A DNA stretch of 64,000 nucleotides. Origin: Variovorax sp. dw_308 (lineage in GTDB: Bacteria; Pseudomonadota; Gammaproteobacteria; Burkholderiales; Burkholderiaceae_C). The position numbers were made by a program, and so were the translations under genes. The notes beneath the pieces were generated by a model. It was not told the origin of the DNA and made no database searches. It worked only from the letters and a program-made list of their open reading frames with translations. The stretch is taken from positions 124,001-188,000 of the forward strand of contig NZ_JAATOM010000004.1 in NCBI RefSeq assembly GCF_019207085.1, read 5' to 3'. Shown here piece by piece: positions 34,864-44,600 of the stretch (positions are counted from its first letter, which is position 1; each line of letters opens with the position of its first letter).

Positions 34864-35678
34864 CCCATGCGAGCCGCCAGCACATAAGCGCTGGAGGCCG
34901 TGGGCACGGCGGAGAAGGCCAGCAGCACGGTGGCCTGCGTCGGCTCCAGGTGCAGCAGGCGCGACAGGCCGAACGCGACCAGCGGCAGGACCAGGTGCCG
35001 GATCGCGAGCACGCAGCTTGCGAGCACCTTGGCACGCGCCAGCGTGGCGAACTGCATACCCGCACCGGCGGCCATCAGGCCCAGCGCCAGCGAGGCGCCG
35101 CCGATGCGCGAGAGCGTGGGCTCCAGCCACGGCGGCACCCTGAAGCCGAGCACGTTGGCCAGCAGGCCGGTCGCCGTCGCGATGATCAGCGGGTTGCGTA
35201 TCAATTGCCGCAGGAAGCCCGTTTGCGCATGGCGGGCCATCGGCCAGACGGCGGCCACGTTCAGCAGCGGCACGCACACGCCGATCAACACCGCGATCAG
35301 CAACAGCCCCTGCGGGCCCGCAAGCCGGTCGGCCAGCGCGAGGCAGATGAAGGAGTTGAAGCGGAACGAGACCTGCGCGCTGGCAGCGTGATCGGCGCGA
35401 TCGATATACCGGCCCAGCCACGGGAGATGGGGCAGGGCATACGACAGCCCGACGCCGCACAGGCTCATGGCGACGCCCGCTCCCAGCATGCTCGACGTCG
35501 CCGCGAAGTCGAAGGGGCTGCGCACGATCGAATGGAACAGCAGCACCGGGAACAGGAAGTAGTAGACGAGGCTTTCGACCTGGTCCCACACGCGGCGGTC
35601 GAGCGCGGTGAAGCGGCACAGGAGCCAGCCGCAGGCGATCAGCGAGAAGTCGGGGAAGAGCAGTTGCGCATAGTTCAC
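34773..35678 (-). CDS. AEC (auxin efflux carrier) family transporter
   Basis: The 301-residue protein has about ten hydrophobic segments, in two groups of five, and the family's ASLALGLMAAGAGMQF and AVPTASSAYVLAARMGYNG motifs. AEC carriers move organic anions such as malate or malonate in bacteria; the substrate is not readable here. Its 3' end lies opposite the queG tail (91-bp convergent overlap). The start is 147 nt from the divergent solute-binding protein. Confidence 0.87.
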   Translation of the reverse strand: MNYAQLLFPDFSLIACGWLLCRFTALDRRVWDQVESLVYYFLFPVLLFHSIVRSPFDFAATSSMLGAGVAMSLCGVGLSYALPHLPWLGRYIDRADHAASAQVSFRFNSFICLALADRLAGPQGLLLIAVLIGVCVPLLNVAAVWPMARHAQTGFLRQLIRNPLIIATATGLLANVLGFRVPPWLEPTLSRIGGASLALGLMAAGAGMQFATLARAKVLASCVLAIRHLVLPLVAFGLSRLLHLEPTQATVLLAFSAVPTASSAYVLAARMGYNGPFVAGLVTLSTTLGVLSLPFALGVLR

Positions 35679-35825
35679 GGGGGTGCTTGTCTCGCATGAA
35701 GGCCGCGCATGATGGAGCGCGCCTCAGAGCATAAACGGGCAATCACGCGGGTATTTCAGGGCGCGGCTCCGCGGGCATGCCGCTAGCATGAGGCTCATGT
35801 TTGCAAATTTGTACTGGAGAGTTCA

Positions 35826-36800
35826 GTGAACTTGAATCGTCGTCAATGGAGTGTGGGCGCCGTTGCCATGGTTGCGTTTGCCGGCCAGGCCTGGGCAGAG
35901 GGCTATCCCAACAAGCCGATCGAATTGAGCGTGCCCTTCGCACCGGGCGGCACCACCGACATCGTGGCCCGCGTCATCTCCGAGCCATTGGCCAAGGTGC
36001 TGGGGCAGCCCGTGATCGTGATCAATCGCCCGGGCGGCGGCGGCATCGTGGGTGCGGCTGAAACCGCGCGGGCCGCGCCGGACGGCTACAAGCTCGGCGT
36101 GGCCACCGTGTCGAGCACGGCGGCCAACCCGGCCATCAATCCGAAGACGCCCTATGACCCGATCGCCGATTTCACGCCGATCACCAACATCGCCGCCACG
36201 CCGAACATCATCGCGGTGAACCCGAACTTCCCGGCGAAGAACTACGCCGAGTTCGTGGCCGAGTTGAAGAAGAACCCGGGCAAGTATTCGTATGCGTCGT
36301 CGGGCACCGGCGGCATCGGGCACCTGCTGATGGAGTTGTACAAGAGCCTGACCGGCACCTTCGTGACCCACATTCCCTACCGCGGTGCGGGCCCGGCGCT
36401 CAACGACGTGGTGGCGGGCCAGGTGGCCATCATGTTCGACAACATCCCCTCGGCCATGCCCTTCATCAAGGCGGGCCGTCTCGTGCCCATCGTGGTGTCC
36501 GCGCCGCAGCGGTTGAAGGAATTGCCCAATGTGCCGACCTTCAAGGAAGTCGGGCTGGAGCCGGTCAATCGCATGGCCTACTACGGCATCCTCGGACCCA
36601 AGGGCCTGCCCAAGGAAGTCGTCGACAAGATCGCCGACGGCGTGAAGAAGTCGGTGGAAGACCCGGCCGTCAAGAAGCGCATCGAGGACACCGGCTCGCT
36701 CATCGTGGCCAACACGCCCGAGCAGTTCGCGGCGCAGATCAAGGCGGAATTTGCGGTCTACAAGGATGTGGTGAAAAAGCAGAACCTCTCTTTGGACTGA
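35826..36800 (+). CDS. Bug/TctC-family tripartite tricarboxylate receptor protein
   Basis: The 324-residue periplasmic protein has a signal peptide (ending about AGQAWA), then the Bug-fold hallmarks YPNKPIELSVPFAPGGTTD, VINRPGGGGIVGAAETARAAPDGY, and YRGAGPALNDVVAGQV. It binds a carboxylated ligand for uptake or signalling. The GTG start has GGAGAG 6 nt upstream. No TctA or TctB membrane partner is near, so it is an orphan receptor as is common in Comamonadaceae. A terminator follows. Confidence 0.9.
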   Translation: MNLNRRQWSVGAVAMVAFAGQAWAEGYPNKPIELSVPFAPGGTTDIVARVISEPLAKVLGQPVIVINRPGGGGIVGAAETARAAPDGYKLGVATVSSTAANPAINPKTPYDPIADFTPITNIAATPNIIAVNPNFPAKNYAEFVAELKKNPGKYSYASSGTGGIGHLLMELYKSLTGTFVTHIPYRGAGPALNDVVAGQVAIMFDNIPSAMPFIKAGRLVPIVVSAPQRLKELPNVPTFKEVGLEPVNRMAYYGILGPKGLPKEVVDKIADGVKKSVEDPAVKKRIEDTGSLIVANTPEQFAAQIKAEFAVYKDVVKKQNLSLD

Positions 36801-36819
36801 TCACGGCACCGTCCCACCA

Positions 36820-36843
36820 GAAGCCGCCGCGGGCGGCTTTTTC
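36820..36843 (+). terminator. Rho-independent terminator after the first Bug gene
   Basis: AAGCCGCC (36821-36828) and GGCGGCTT (36832-36839) form an 8-bp stem with a 3-nt loop, and a T-run follows. It separates the Bug-gene transcript from xerD, whose start lies about 20 nt beyond. Confidence 0.85.
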
Positions 36844-36864
36844 AATTTGGGTATGGTTGCGCCC

Positions 36865-37773
36865 ATGACCGTCGCCGCGACCTCTTCCCAAAGCTCCGCC
36901 ATCACGGATTTCGTCGATGCGCTGTGGCTGGAGCACGGCCTGGCGAACAACACGCTGGAGGCGTACCGGCGCGACCTTGAATTGTTCGAGCGCTGGCTGG
37001 CGGAGCGCAGCGTCGCGCTGGATGCCACGCAGGAGCATCACCTGCAGGCCTACATGGGCGCCAAGCTCGCCGACAAGGGCAAGGCCACCTCGGCCAACCG
37101 GCGGCTCACCGTGTTCAAGCGCTACTTCCGCTGGGCCTTGCGCGAGCGTCGCATCACCGCCGATCCGACCCTGCGCCTGAGCCCCGCGCGGCAGTCGCTG
37201 CGCGTACCCAAGACGCTGACCGAGCAGCATGTGGAAGATCTGCTCACGGCGCCCGAGGTTGACACGCCGCTTGGCCTGCGCGATCGCGCGATGCTGGAAC
37301 TCATGTACGCCAGCGGGCTGCGCGTGAGCGAACTGGTCACGCTCAAGGTGCTGAACATGAGCCTCAACGACGGCGTGCTGCGCGTCGTCGGCAAGGGCAG
37401 CAAGGAGCGGCTGGTGCCCTTCGGCGGCGAAGCGCGGCGATGGATCGAGCGCTATCTCAAGGAGGCGCGCCCCGAGATCCTCGATGGGCAGCAAACCGAT
37501 GACCTCTTCGTGACCGCACGCGGCTCGGGCATGACGCGCGTGATGTTCTGGATCATCGTGAAGAAGCACGCGCTGCGTGCCGGCATCCATGTACCGCTTT
37601 CCCCGCACACCTTGCGCCACGCGTTCGCCACGCACCTCCTCAACCATGGCGCCGACCTGCGCGCGGTGCAACTGTTGCTGGGCCATGCAGACATCTCGAC
37701 GACGACGATCTACACCCATGTCGCGCGCGAGCGCTTGAAGCAACTGCACGCGCAGCATCATCCGCGCGGCTGA
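36865..37773 (+). CDS. xerD: Tyrosine recombinase XerD
   Basis: The 302-residue recombinase has an N-terminal SAM-like core-binding domain (FVDALWLEHGLANNTLEAYRR, split here by residue type) and the catalytic set Arg in ASGLRVSELV, Lys in GKGSKERLVP, His-x2-Arg in HTLRHAFATHL, His in LLGHADIS and Tyr in TTIYTHV. It resolves chromosome dimers at dif with XerC. The spacing of the core and the lack of adjoining phage genes favour XerD over an integrase. The ATG at 36865 or 36853 may be used. It sits between two orphan Bug receptors. Confidence 0.9.
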   Translation: MTVAATSSQSSAITDFVDALWLEHGLANNTLEAYRRDLELFERWLAERSVALDATQEHHLQAYMGAKLADKGKATSANRRLTVFKRYFRWALRERRITADPTLRLSPARQSLRVPKTLTEQHVEDLLTAPEVDTPLGLRDRAMLELMYASGLRVSELVTLKVLNMSLNDGVLRVVGKGSKERLVPFGGEARRWIERYLKEARPEILDGQQTDDLFVTARGSGMTRVMFWIIVKKHALRAGIHVPLSPHTLRHAFATHLLNHGADLRAVQLLLGHADISTTTIYTHVARERLKQLHAQHHPRG

Positions 37774-37843
37774 ATGGTGCCCACCGCCGAAGCGCCCGCG
37801 GCGCCTTCAGTGGAAATCTGGAATGGAAAAGGGGATTTTCAAG

Positions 37844-38824
37844 ATGAACCTGGCGTTCACCCGACGCGACCTTGCGATCACTGCACTGGCTGCATCCGCG
37901 CTCTGGAGCGCGCGTGCGCGCGCCCAGGCCCTTCCCAAGGTCCTCCGCATCGTCGTGCCCTATCCGCCGGGCGGCGTCAGCGACAACGTGGCGCGAGCCT
38001 TGGGCGAGAAGCTCGCGGCGCAACTCGGCACGACGGTGATCATCGAGAACCGGGCCGGCGCCAGCGGCAGCATCGGCATGGACGCGGTGGCCAAGTCCGC
38101 GCCGGACGGCGCCACGCTGTGCTTTTCTGCCACGAGCCCGCTGGTGCTGAATCCTCATCTCGCGAAGTCGCCCTTCGACCCGTTGAAGGACATCGTGCCG
38201 GTGGCGAGCGTGATGTATTCGCCGGTGCTGCTGCTGGCCACGCCCGCCGAAGCGGCGAGGGACTTCAAGGCGCTGCTGGCCGAAGCGAAGGCCAAGCCGG
38301 GCGCCATCCGCTGGGCCACCTCCGGGCTGGGTTCGCTCGGCCACATCGTGCTCGCGCAGTTGCGTGCGAGCGCGGGCATCGACGTGACGCATGTGCCGTA
38401 CAAGGGCGGCGGCCAACAACTGACCGACGCATTGAGTGGGCAATTCGAGATCCTGTCGACCAATGCCGGTCCGACGTTGACCGCGCACATCCAGAGCGGC
38501 AAGCTGCGGGCGCTCGCCGCGGGCGCACCCGCTCGGCTCGACAGCCTGCCTGCGGTGCCGACGCTGGGCGAACTCGGCTTCGAGACGGCGAACCTGTCGT
38601 CGCTTTTCGGCGTGTTCGCGCCGGCCCGCATACCGGGCGCGCTGGTCGATCGCTACAACGCCGAGATCAACAAGGCGCTGGAGAGCCCCGAACTGCGCGC
38701 CAAGCTGCTGGCGGCGGACAACGTGCCGACGACCCGCGGCGCGGGTGACTTCGCAAAGGCCATCGCCGCGGAGTACGAAAGCAACGGGCGCATCATCAAG
38801 GCCGCGAACATCAAGGCGGAATAG
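37844..38824 (+). CDS. Bug/TctC-family tripartite tricarboxylate receptor protein
   Basis: The 326-residue protein has an Arg-Arg signal region (TRRDLAITALAASALW) and the Bug motifs IVVPYPPGGVSDNVAR, IIENRAGASGSIGMDAVAKS and VPYKGGGQQLTDAL. The twin Arg suggests possible Tat export. ATG 37844 has AAGGGG upstream; ATG 37823 is an alternative. It follows xerD by about 70 nt and precedes a MaoC gene by 47 nt. It is clearly diverged from the other Bug protein of this window, so this is not a recent duplication. Confidence 0.88.
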   Translation: MNLAFTRRDLAITALAASALWSARARAQALPKVLRIVVPYPPGGVSDNVARALGEKLAAQLGTTVIIENRAGASGSIGMDAVAKSAPDGATLCFSATSPLVLNPHLAKSPFDPLKDIVPVASVMYSPVLLLATPAEAARDFKALLAEAKAKPGAIRWATSGLGSLGHIVLAQLRASAGIDVTHVPYKGGGQQLTDALSGQFEILSTNAGPTLTAHIQSGKLRALAAGAPARLDSLPAVPTLGELGFETANLSSLFGVFAPARIPGALVDRYNAEINKALESPELRAKLLAADNVPTTRGAGDFAKAIAAEYESNGRIIKAANIKAE

Positions 38825-38871
38825 ACGGGTCTGCCATCATGGGCGTCCCATCCATCCCACCGGAGCAAGCC

Positions 38872-39321
38872 ATGGCCGACAAGGCGCTGTATCTCGACGA
38901 TCTGAAAGTCGGCGATCGATTCACGAGCGAGGGGCACGAGATCGACGCGGAGCAGATCAAGGCTTTTGCCAACCTGTTCGACCCGCAGCCTTTCCATACC
39001 GACGAAGAGGCCGCGAAGAGCACCTTCTTCGGAGGACTGGCGGCCAGCGGATGGCACACCGCTGCAATCACCATGCGCTTGCTCGTCACCAGCGGCCTGC
39101 CGTTGGCCGACGGCATCATCGGCTCGGGCGGCCAGCTCAGCTGGCCCCATCCGACGCGGCCGGGCGACGTGCTGCGCGTCGAAGCCGAGGTGATGGAGAT
39201 CGTGCCATCGCGCTCCAAGCCCGATCGCGGCATGGTCCAGATGCGGTGCGAGACGCGCAACCAGCGCGGCGAGGTGCTGCAGCACTTCCTGCCGAAGCTG
39301 GTCGTGATGCGTCGACGATAG
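38872..39321 (+). CDS. MaoC-family dehydratase
   Basis: The 149-residue hot-dog protein has the conserved catalytic region FANLFDPQPFHTDEEAAKS, then FFGGLAASGWHT, in which Asp and His act in hydration of enoyl-CoA. It differs from the MaoC protein at 5248 in length and sequence. GGAGCAAGCC precedes the ATG. Its substrate is unknown. With the Bug receptor upstream, uptake and CoA-dependent breakdown of an organic acid is possible, but no CoA ligase adjoins. A large palindrome follows the stop. Confidence 0.82.
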   Translation: MADKALYLDDLKVGDRFTSEGHEIDAEQIKAFANLFDPQPFHTDEEAAKSTFFGGLAASGWHTAAITMRLLVTSGLPLADGIIGSGGQLSWPHPTRPGDVLRVEAEVMEIVPSRSKPDRGMVQMRCETRNQRGEVLQHFLPKLVVMRRR

Positions 39322-39327
39322 GGGTAG

Positions 39328-39351
39328 CGGGAACGGGAACGGGAATGGGAA
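39328..39351. repeat. Tandem 6-bp repeat (CGGGAA, four copies)
   Basis: Three perfect copies of CGGGAA (39328-39345) are followed by one with a single change (TGGGAA, 39346-39351). It abuts the left arm of the large palindrome, and such a slippage tract may vary in length between strains. Confidence 0.75.
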
Positions 39352-39487
39352 CGGACAGCCGAACGCAGAGGGCGCAAAGGCTTCGCAAAGATCGCAAAAG
39401 AAAACCAGAGAAGCCTTTGCTTTTTCCTTGTCTTCTTTCGCGTCCTTGCGGAACCTTTGCGTCCTCTGCGTACGGCTGTCCGCTCCC
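39347..39487. repeat. 141-bp imperfect palindrome between convergent genes
   Basis: The left arm (39347-39402) and right arm (39430-39487) are near-complementary. GGACAGCCG, CGCAGAGG and CGCAAAGG segments on the left recur inverted on the right with a few changes. The centre also holds an alternative perfect 11-bp hairpin: GCAAAGGCTTC (39374-39384) with GAAGCCTTTGC (39410-39420). It lies between convergent maoC and DUF455 genes, so it may act as a two-way terminator; its arms look like a dispersed extragenic element of the family. Confidence 0.8.
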
Positions 39488-39512
39488 GTCTTCCTGGGTC
39501 AATTGCGCTGGT

Positions 39513-40319
39513 TCAGTCAGCCTGTGACAGCGCGCCCAGCTCCTCGTCCGTGAAGCCGGCACGCGAGCGCGCATCGAGGTTGAACGGCGGTCGCAGCCGC
39601 GGTGCTTCGTGGCGGCGATAAAGCATGCGGTAGTGGGCGATCGGGTCCAGCCCGTCGCGCTCGCAGAGCCAGCGATACCAGCGATTGCCGACGGCCACGT
39701 GGCCGATCTCGTCGCGCAGGATGATGTCGAGGATGGCGCTCGCGGCCACGGCATCGGGCGTGCCGATTCGCGCCAGCTTGGCCTGGATCAGCGGCGTGGC
39801 GTCGAGCCCACGTGCTTCCAGCGTGCGGGGCACCAGCGCCATGCGCGCTGTCACATCGTCTCTCGTTTTCTCGCACATGGTCCACAGGCCGTCATGCGCG
39901 GGAAAGTCGCCGTACTGCCAGCCCATCCCGCGCAGGTGCGCGTGAAGCAAGGCGAAGTGCTGCGCCTCTTCGTCGGCGACGCGCCACCAGTCGCGGTAGT
40001 AGGCCTCGGGCATGCCGCCGAAGCGCCAGACGGCATCGAGCGCGAGGTTGATGGCGTTGAATTCGATGTGGCAGATCGCGTGGATCAGCGCGGCGCGGCC
40101 CTCGTCCGTGAAGGGCGAGCGCTGCGGCACCGAGGTGGCGGCGACTCGGACGGGCCGCGCCGGCCGCCCCGGCACGCCGGACTCGTCCACCACGCCGCGC
40201 AGTTCGTCCGAGCCGATGGCATCCACGGCCGCGAGCGCCGCCGCCGCGCGTGCCGCGGTCACTTTTTCTGCGGGATCTTCGATGCGCAGCGCGGCAAGGG
40301 CGCTCAGGCGATGGTGCAT
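39513..40319 (-). CDS. Ferritin-like DUF455 family protein
   Basis: The 268-residue protein shows the di-iron type helices ICHIEFNAINLALD, ADEEAQHFALLHAHL, and LRDEIGHVAVGNRWYRWL, with Glu and His ligands placed as in ferritin-like four-helix bundles. The family's reaction is not settled. The ATG at 40319 is 38 nt from the divergent carbonic anhydrase-like gene, so both promoters overlap. The upstream extension of the frame lies over that gene and is rejected. Confidence 0.82.
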   Translation of the reverse strand: MHHRLSALAALRIEDPAEKVTAARAAAALAAVDAIGSDELRGVVDESGVPGRPARPVRVAATSVPQRSPFTDEGRAALIHAICHIEFNAINLALDAVWRFGGMPEAYYRDWWRVADEEAQHFALLHAHLRGMGWQYGDFPAHDGLWTMCEKTRDDVTARMALVPRTLEARGLDATPLIQAKLARIGTPDAVAASAILDIILRDEIGHVAVGNRWYRWLCERDGLDPIAHYRMLYRRHEAPRLRPPFNLDARSRAGFTDEELGALSQAD

Positions 40320-40357
40320 CCCTACAATTCTAGTTTTGCTCCCTGGAGACCCTGACG

Positions 40358-40882
40358 ATGGCGATCTATGAACTCGACGGCGTGGCGCCGCAACTTGGCG
40401 ATGGCGCATGGGTCGCTGACAGCGCACAGGTGATCGGCAACGTGAAGCTGGCCGACAACACCAGCGTCTGGTTCGGCGCGGTGTTGCGCGGGGATACCGA
40501 CACCCTGACCATCGGCCGCAACTCGAACGTGCAGGACCTGTCGGTGCTGCATGCCGATCATGGTTGCCCGCTCACCATCGGCGAGAACGTCACCGTGGGG
40601 CATCAGGTGATGCTGCATGGCTGCACCATCGGCGACAACTCGCTGATCGGCATTCAATCCGTCATCTTGAATAACGCGAAGATCGGCCGCAACTCGATCG
40701 TTGGCGCCGGCAGCGTGGTCACCGAGGGCAAGGAATTTCCCGACAACTCGCTCATCATCGGCGCGCCCGCCAAGGCGGTTCGCACGCTCGACGATGCGGC
40801 CGCCGCCAAGCTGCGGCAAAGCGCCGAGCACTATGTACAAAACGGCCATCGCTTCGCGAAGGGCCTGAGGAAGATCGCCTGA
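40358..40882 (+). CDS. Gamma-carbonic anhydrase family protein (YrdA-like)
   Basis: The 174-residue protein is a left-handed beta-helix built of hexapeptide repeats from about residue 18 to 125 (IGNVKL, VWFGAV, IGENVT, IGRNSI). The zinc-binding histidines are seen in HADHG and VGHQVMLHGC. Members bind zinc and some hydrate CO2; the YrdA/PaaY branch may act as thioesterases or have other roles. It is followed after 19 nt by hslO. Confidence 0.87.
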   Translation: MAIYELDGVAPQLGDGAWVADSAQVIGNVKLADNTSVWFGAVLRGDTDTLTIGRNSNVQDLSVLHADHGCPLTIGENVTVGHQVMLHGCTIGDNSLIGIQSVILNNAKIGRNSIVGAGSVVTEGKEFPDNSLIIGAPAKAVRTLDDAAAAKLRQSAEHYVQNGHRFAKGLRKIA

Positions 40883-40901
40883 TTGCCCAGGCGACTGAAG
40901 G

Positions 40902-41897
40902 ATGATTTTGAGCGAGCTGCACAAGTTCTTGTTTGACGGAATGCCCGTGCGCGGAATGATCGTGCGCCTGACCCAACCCTGGACCGAAATCCTGGCGCGG
41001 CGCGCATCGAACTCCGCCACCGGTGCCTATCCGCCGCCCGTGGTGGAGCTGCTCGGCGAGATGACGGCTGCGGCAACGTTGATACAGGCCAACATCAAGT
41101 TCAATGGCGCGCTGATCCTGCAAGTCTTCGGCGACGGGCCGGTGAAGATCGCCGTGGCCGAAGTCCAGGCCGACCTGAGCCTGCGTGCCACGGCCAAGGT
41201 GATGGGCGCCATTCCTGACAATGCACACCTGTCGGAGATGGTCAACGTGCACAGCAAGGGCCGCTGCGCGATCACCCTCGATCCGAAGGACAAGGTGCCC
41301 GGCCAGCAGCCCTACCAGGGCGTGGTGCCGCTGGTGGGCGACCACAACGACAAGTTCGGCAAGCTCAGCGACGTGCTGCAGCACTACATGCTCAAGAGCG
41401 AGCAACTCGACACGACGCTGGTGCTGGCGGCCGACGACAAGGTGGCCGCAGGGTTGCTGATCCAGCGCCTGCCGGTCAAGGGCGAGGCCAACCTGCTGCG
41501 CAGCGGCATCGCGGAAGCCCACCAGGACCAGATCGGCCTCAACGAGGACTACAACCGCATCTCGATCCTGGCCTCCAGCCTGACGCGCGACGAACTGCTG
41601 ACGCTCGACGTCGACACCATCCTGCATCGCCTGTTCTGGGAGGAGAAGGTGCTGCGCTTCGAGCCGCAAGCCGGCTTGCTCGGGCCGCACTTCGCATGCA
41701 CCTGCAGCCGCGATCGGGTGGCCGGCATGATCCGCGGGCTCGGCATCGTGGAGGCGGAAGAGATCCTTGCCGAGCGCGGCGACATCGAGGTGGGCTGCGA
41801 CTTCTGCGGCAAGCAGTACCGCTTCGATGCCGTCGATGCGGCGCAGATCTTCAAGTCCCCTGGGGACCAGCCGCCCGGGACGGCGATCGTCCAGTAG
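40902..41897 (+). CDS. hslO: Redox-regulated chaperone Hsp33
   Basis: The 331-residue protein has the Hsp33 N-terminal fold and the C-terminal zinc switch with Cys-x-Cys (ACTCSRDRV) and Cys-x2-Cys (GCDFCGKQYRF). Oxidation releases zinc and turns on holdase activity. A TTG two codons in (40908) has a better-spaced AAGGA and could be the true start. It is 30 residues or so longer than the E. coli protein. It is tightly linked to the carbonic anhydrase-like gene. Confidence 0.93.
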   Translation: MILSELHKFLFDGMPVRGMIVRLTQPWTEILARRASNSATGAYPPPVVELLGEMTAAATLIQANIKFNGALILQVFGDGPVKIAVAEVQADLSLRATAKVMGAIPDNAHLSEMVNVHSKGRCAITLDPKDKVPGQQPYQGVVPLVGDHNDKFGKLSDVLQHYMLKSEQLDTTLVLAADDKVAAGLLIQRLPVKGEANLLRSGIAEAHQDQIGLNEDYNRISILASSLTRDELLTLDVDTILHRLFWEEKVLRFEPQAGLLGPHFACTCSRDRVAGMIRGLGIVEAEEILAERGDIEVGCDFCGKQYRFDAVDAAQIFKSPGDQPPGTAIVQ

Positions 41898-41990
41898 CGA
41901 CGGCGCCGTTCAAGTCCACACAGACCGCGCATCCTGGCGGGCGATTGGTTTGGGTATGCGGTTGCCCGGGCCGGGCGGCAGGGCTGACCG

Positions 41991-42662
41991 CTATTGCCGC
42001 CCCGCGACGAGGCCGCTGAACAGCCGGTGCTCGCAGGAAGGATCGGAACACTTGTCGCAAGGCCACTGCCACGCCGAGCCGGCGCCACGCCGCACCGGGG
42101 CCCCCGTGGGGCGCTCGCGTGAAGCGATCGAATGGATCGCGTTCCAGGCACTGGCCAGTCGCTCGGCGCCCGTGCCGTGGACGACGGCGTAGCCGATACC
42201 GGCGCCAGCCAATGCGCCGCGCAGCCGCCCATCGAAGGGCTCGCGCACCTGCGGGCCTTCGCGCTGCAGGCCGTCATCGACCCAGGGCAAGTCGAGCGCG
42301 GTCAACAGCGTGATCGTGTACCGGCACTGCGCGGCCGTTGCGCCGGGGTAGAGCGAGGTGTCACCGAACAGGGTGTCGCTGTAGACGGCAATCGACAATG
42401 CGGTGGTGTCCGCCACGACAACGCCGCTGCGTGCGGCTTCGACGATGCGGCGCGTCTGCTCGTCCGCGATGGCCTGCAGTTCATCACGCCGCGGTGCGCG
42501 GCCTTCGCGCATGCACCATTCGCGCAAGGGCTCCGGAACCCACGTGCTCGCGATGCCGCGCTGCTGCAGCCGCGTGGCCAGCGCCTGCGCAAGTTCGGTC
42601 TTGCCGGTGCTCCCGGCGCCCAGCAGCGCGATCACGCTGCCGGCCGGGAGAGTCGGGGTCAT
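41991..42662 (-). CDS. P-loop ATPase, NadR-like kinase fold, with C-terminal Cys cluster
   Basis: The 223-residue protein has the P-loop GAGSTGKTELAQAL (15-28) and WVPEPLREWC, then VVADTTALSIAVYSD, as in the ribosylnicotinamide kinase domain of NadR. It lacks the nucleotidyltransferase and DNA-binding parts of NadR. A C-terminal cluster Cys202, Cys205, Cys210 and His212 could bind a metal. It follows ftsB on the minus strand after 43 nt. The true substrate is unknown. Confidence 0.72.
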   Translation of the reverse strand: MTPTLPAGSVIALLGAGSTGKTELAQALATRLQQRGIASTWVPEPLREWCMREGRAPRRDELQAIADEQTRRIVEAARSGVVVADTTALSIAVYSDTLFGDTSLYPGATAAQCRYTITLLTALDLPWVDDGLQREGPQVREPFDGRLRGALAGAGIGYAVVHGTGAERLASAWNAIHSIASRERPTGAPVRRGAGSAWQWPCDKCSDPSCEHRLFSGLVAGRQ

Positions 42663-42705
42663 GTGGGTTTTCCGGGCGCCGCAGGCGCTTCGGGGGTGGG
42701 CCGCA

Positions 42706-42984
42706 TCAGCGTGTGATCTGGACGAAGACTTCGTTCGGCTTCACCATGCCGAGTTCCTGCCGCGCGCGTTCCTCGACCATCTCGAGGCCTTCGCGCAGGT
42801 CGCGCACCTCGGCCGTGAGTCGGTCGTTGATGACGGCAGCCTTGGCATTGGCTGCCTTCTGCGTCGCCAGCTTGTCCTCGAGCTGCGCCACGCTGCGCAG
42901 GCTGCCGCGGCCGTTCCACAGCTGCCATTGCAAGAACAGCAGCAGCAACACGAGCACGATGGGAGCGACGACGCGGGAGCGCAT
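42706..42984 (-). CDS. ftsB: Cell division protein FtsB
   Basis: The 92-residue protein has a short cytoplasmic start, one membrane helix (VVAPIVLVLLLLFLQW) and a periplasmic coiled coil (SVAQLEDKLATQKAANAK), then GMVKPNEVFVQ. It joins FtsL and FtsQ in the divisome. It starts 9 nt after the eno stop, the usual order in proteobacteria. Confidence 0.93.
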   Translation of the reverse strand: MRSRVVAPIVLVLLLLFLQWQLWNGRGSLRSVAQLEDKLATQKAANAKAAVINDRLTAEVRDLREGLEMVEERARQELGMVKPNEVFVQITR

Positions 42985-42993
42985 GATGTAACG

Positions 42994-44280
<1,287 letters not shown>

Positions 44281-44306
44281 TTACCCTTTGTTTGAGAACT
44301 TGATTC

Positions 44307-44597
44307 TTACAGACCTTCGACGGCAATCATGTTCATGATCGCCGCGCCGGCACGCGCCTCGCGTGCCTTGCGGTATTCAGGCGTGTCGTAGAAGGCCTTG
44401 GCCTTCTCGAGGCTCGGGAACTTCAGCACGATCACGCGCGTGGGCTTCCAGTCGCCTTCCAGTGGCTCGACCTGGCCGCCGCGCACGCAGACTTCGGCGC
44501 CATGGGCCTGCATGGCGACGGTCGACCACTTCTTGTATTCCTCGTACTGCGTCGGGTTGGTCACCTCGACGTATGCGATCACGTATCCGCAGCTCAT
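44307..44597 (-). CDS. DUF1330 domain-containing protein
   Basis: The 96-residue protein has the dimeric alpha-beta barrel hallmarks YVIAYVEVTNPTQYEEYKKW, AEVCVRGGQVEPLEGDW and VIVLKFPSLEKAKAFYDTPEY. The function is not known. The ATG at 44597 has GTGGGGGCG upstream. It lies between kdsA and eno, a place where a DUF1330 gene is often found in Burkholderiales. Confidence 0.88.
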   Translation of the reverse strand: MSCGYVIAYVEVTNPTQYEEYKKWSTVAMQAHGAEVCVRGGQVEPLEGDWKPTRVIVLKFPSLEKAKAFYDTPEYRKAREARAGAAIMNMIAVEGL

Positions 44598-44600
44598 GGC

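Noticed and set aside
36865..37773. Reading the recombinase as a phage or island integrase
   Set aside because: Size, motif spacing and lack of tRNA, att repeats or phage genes favour chromosomal XerD.
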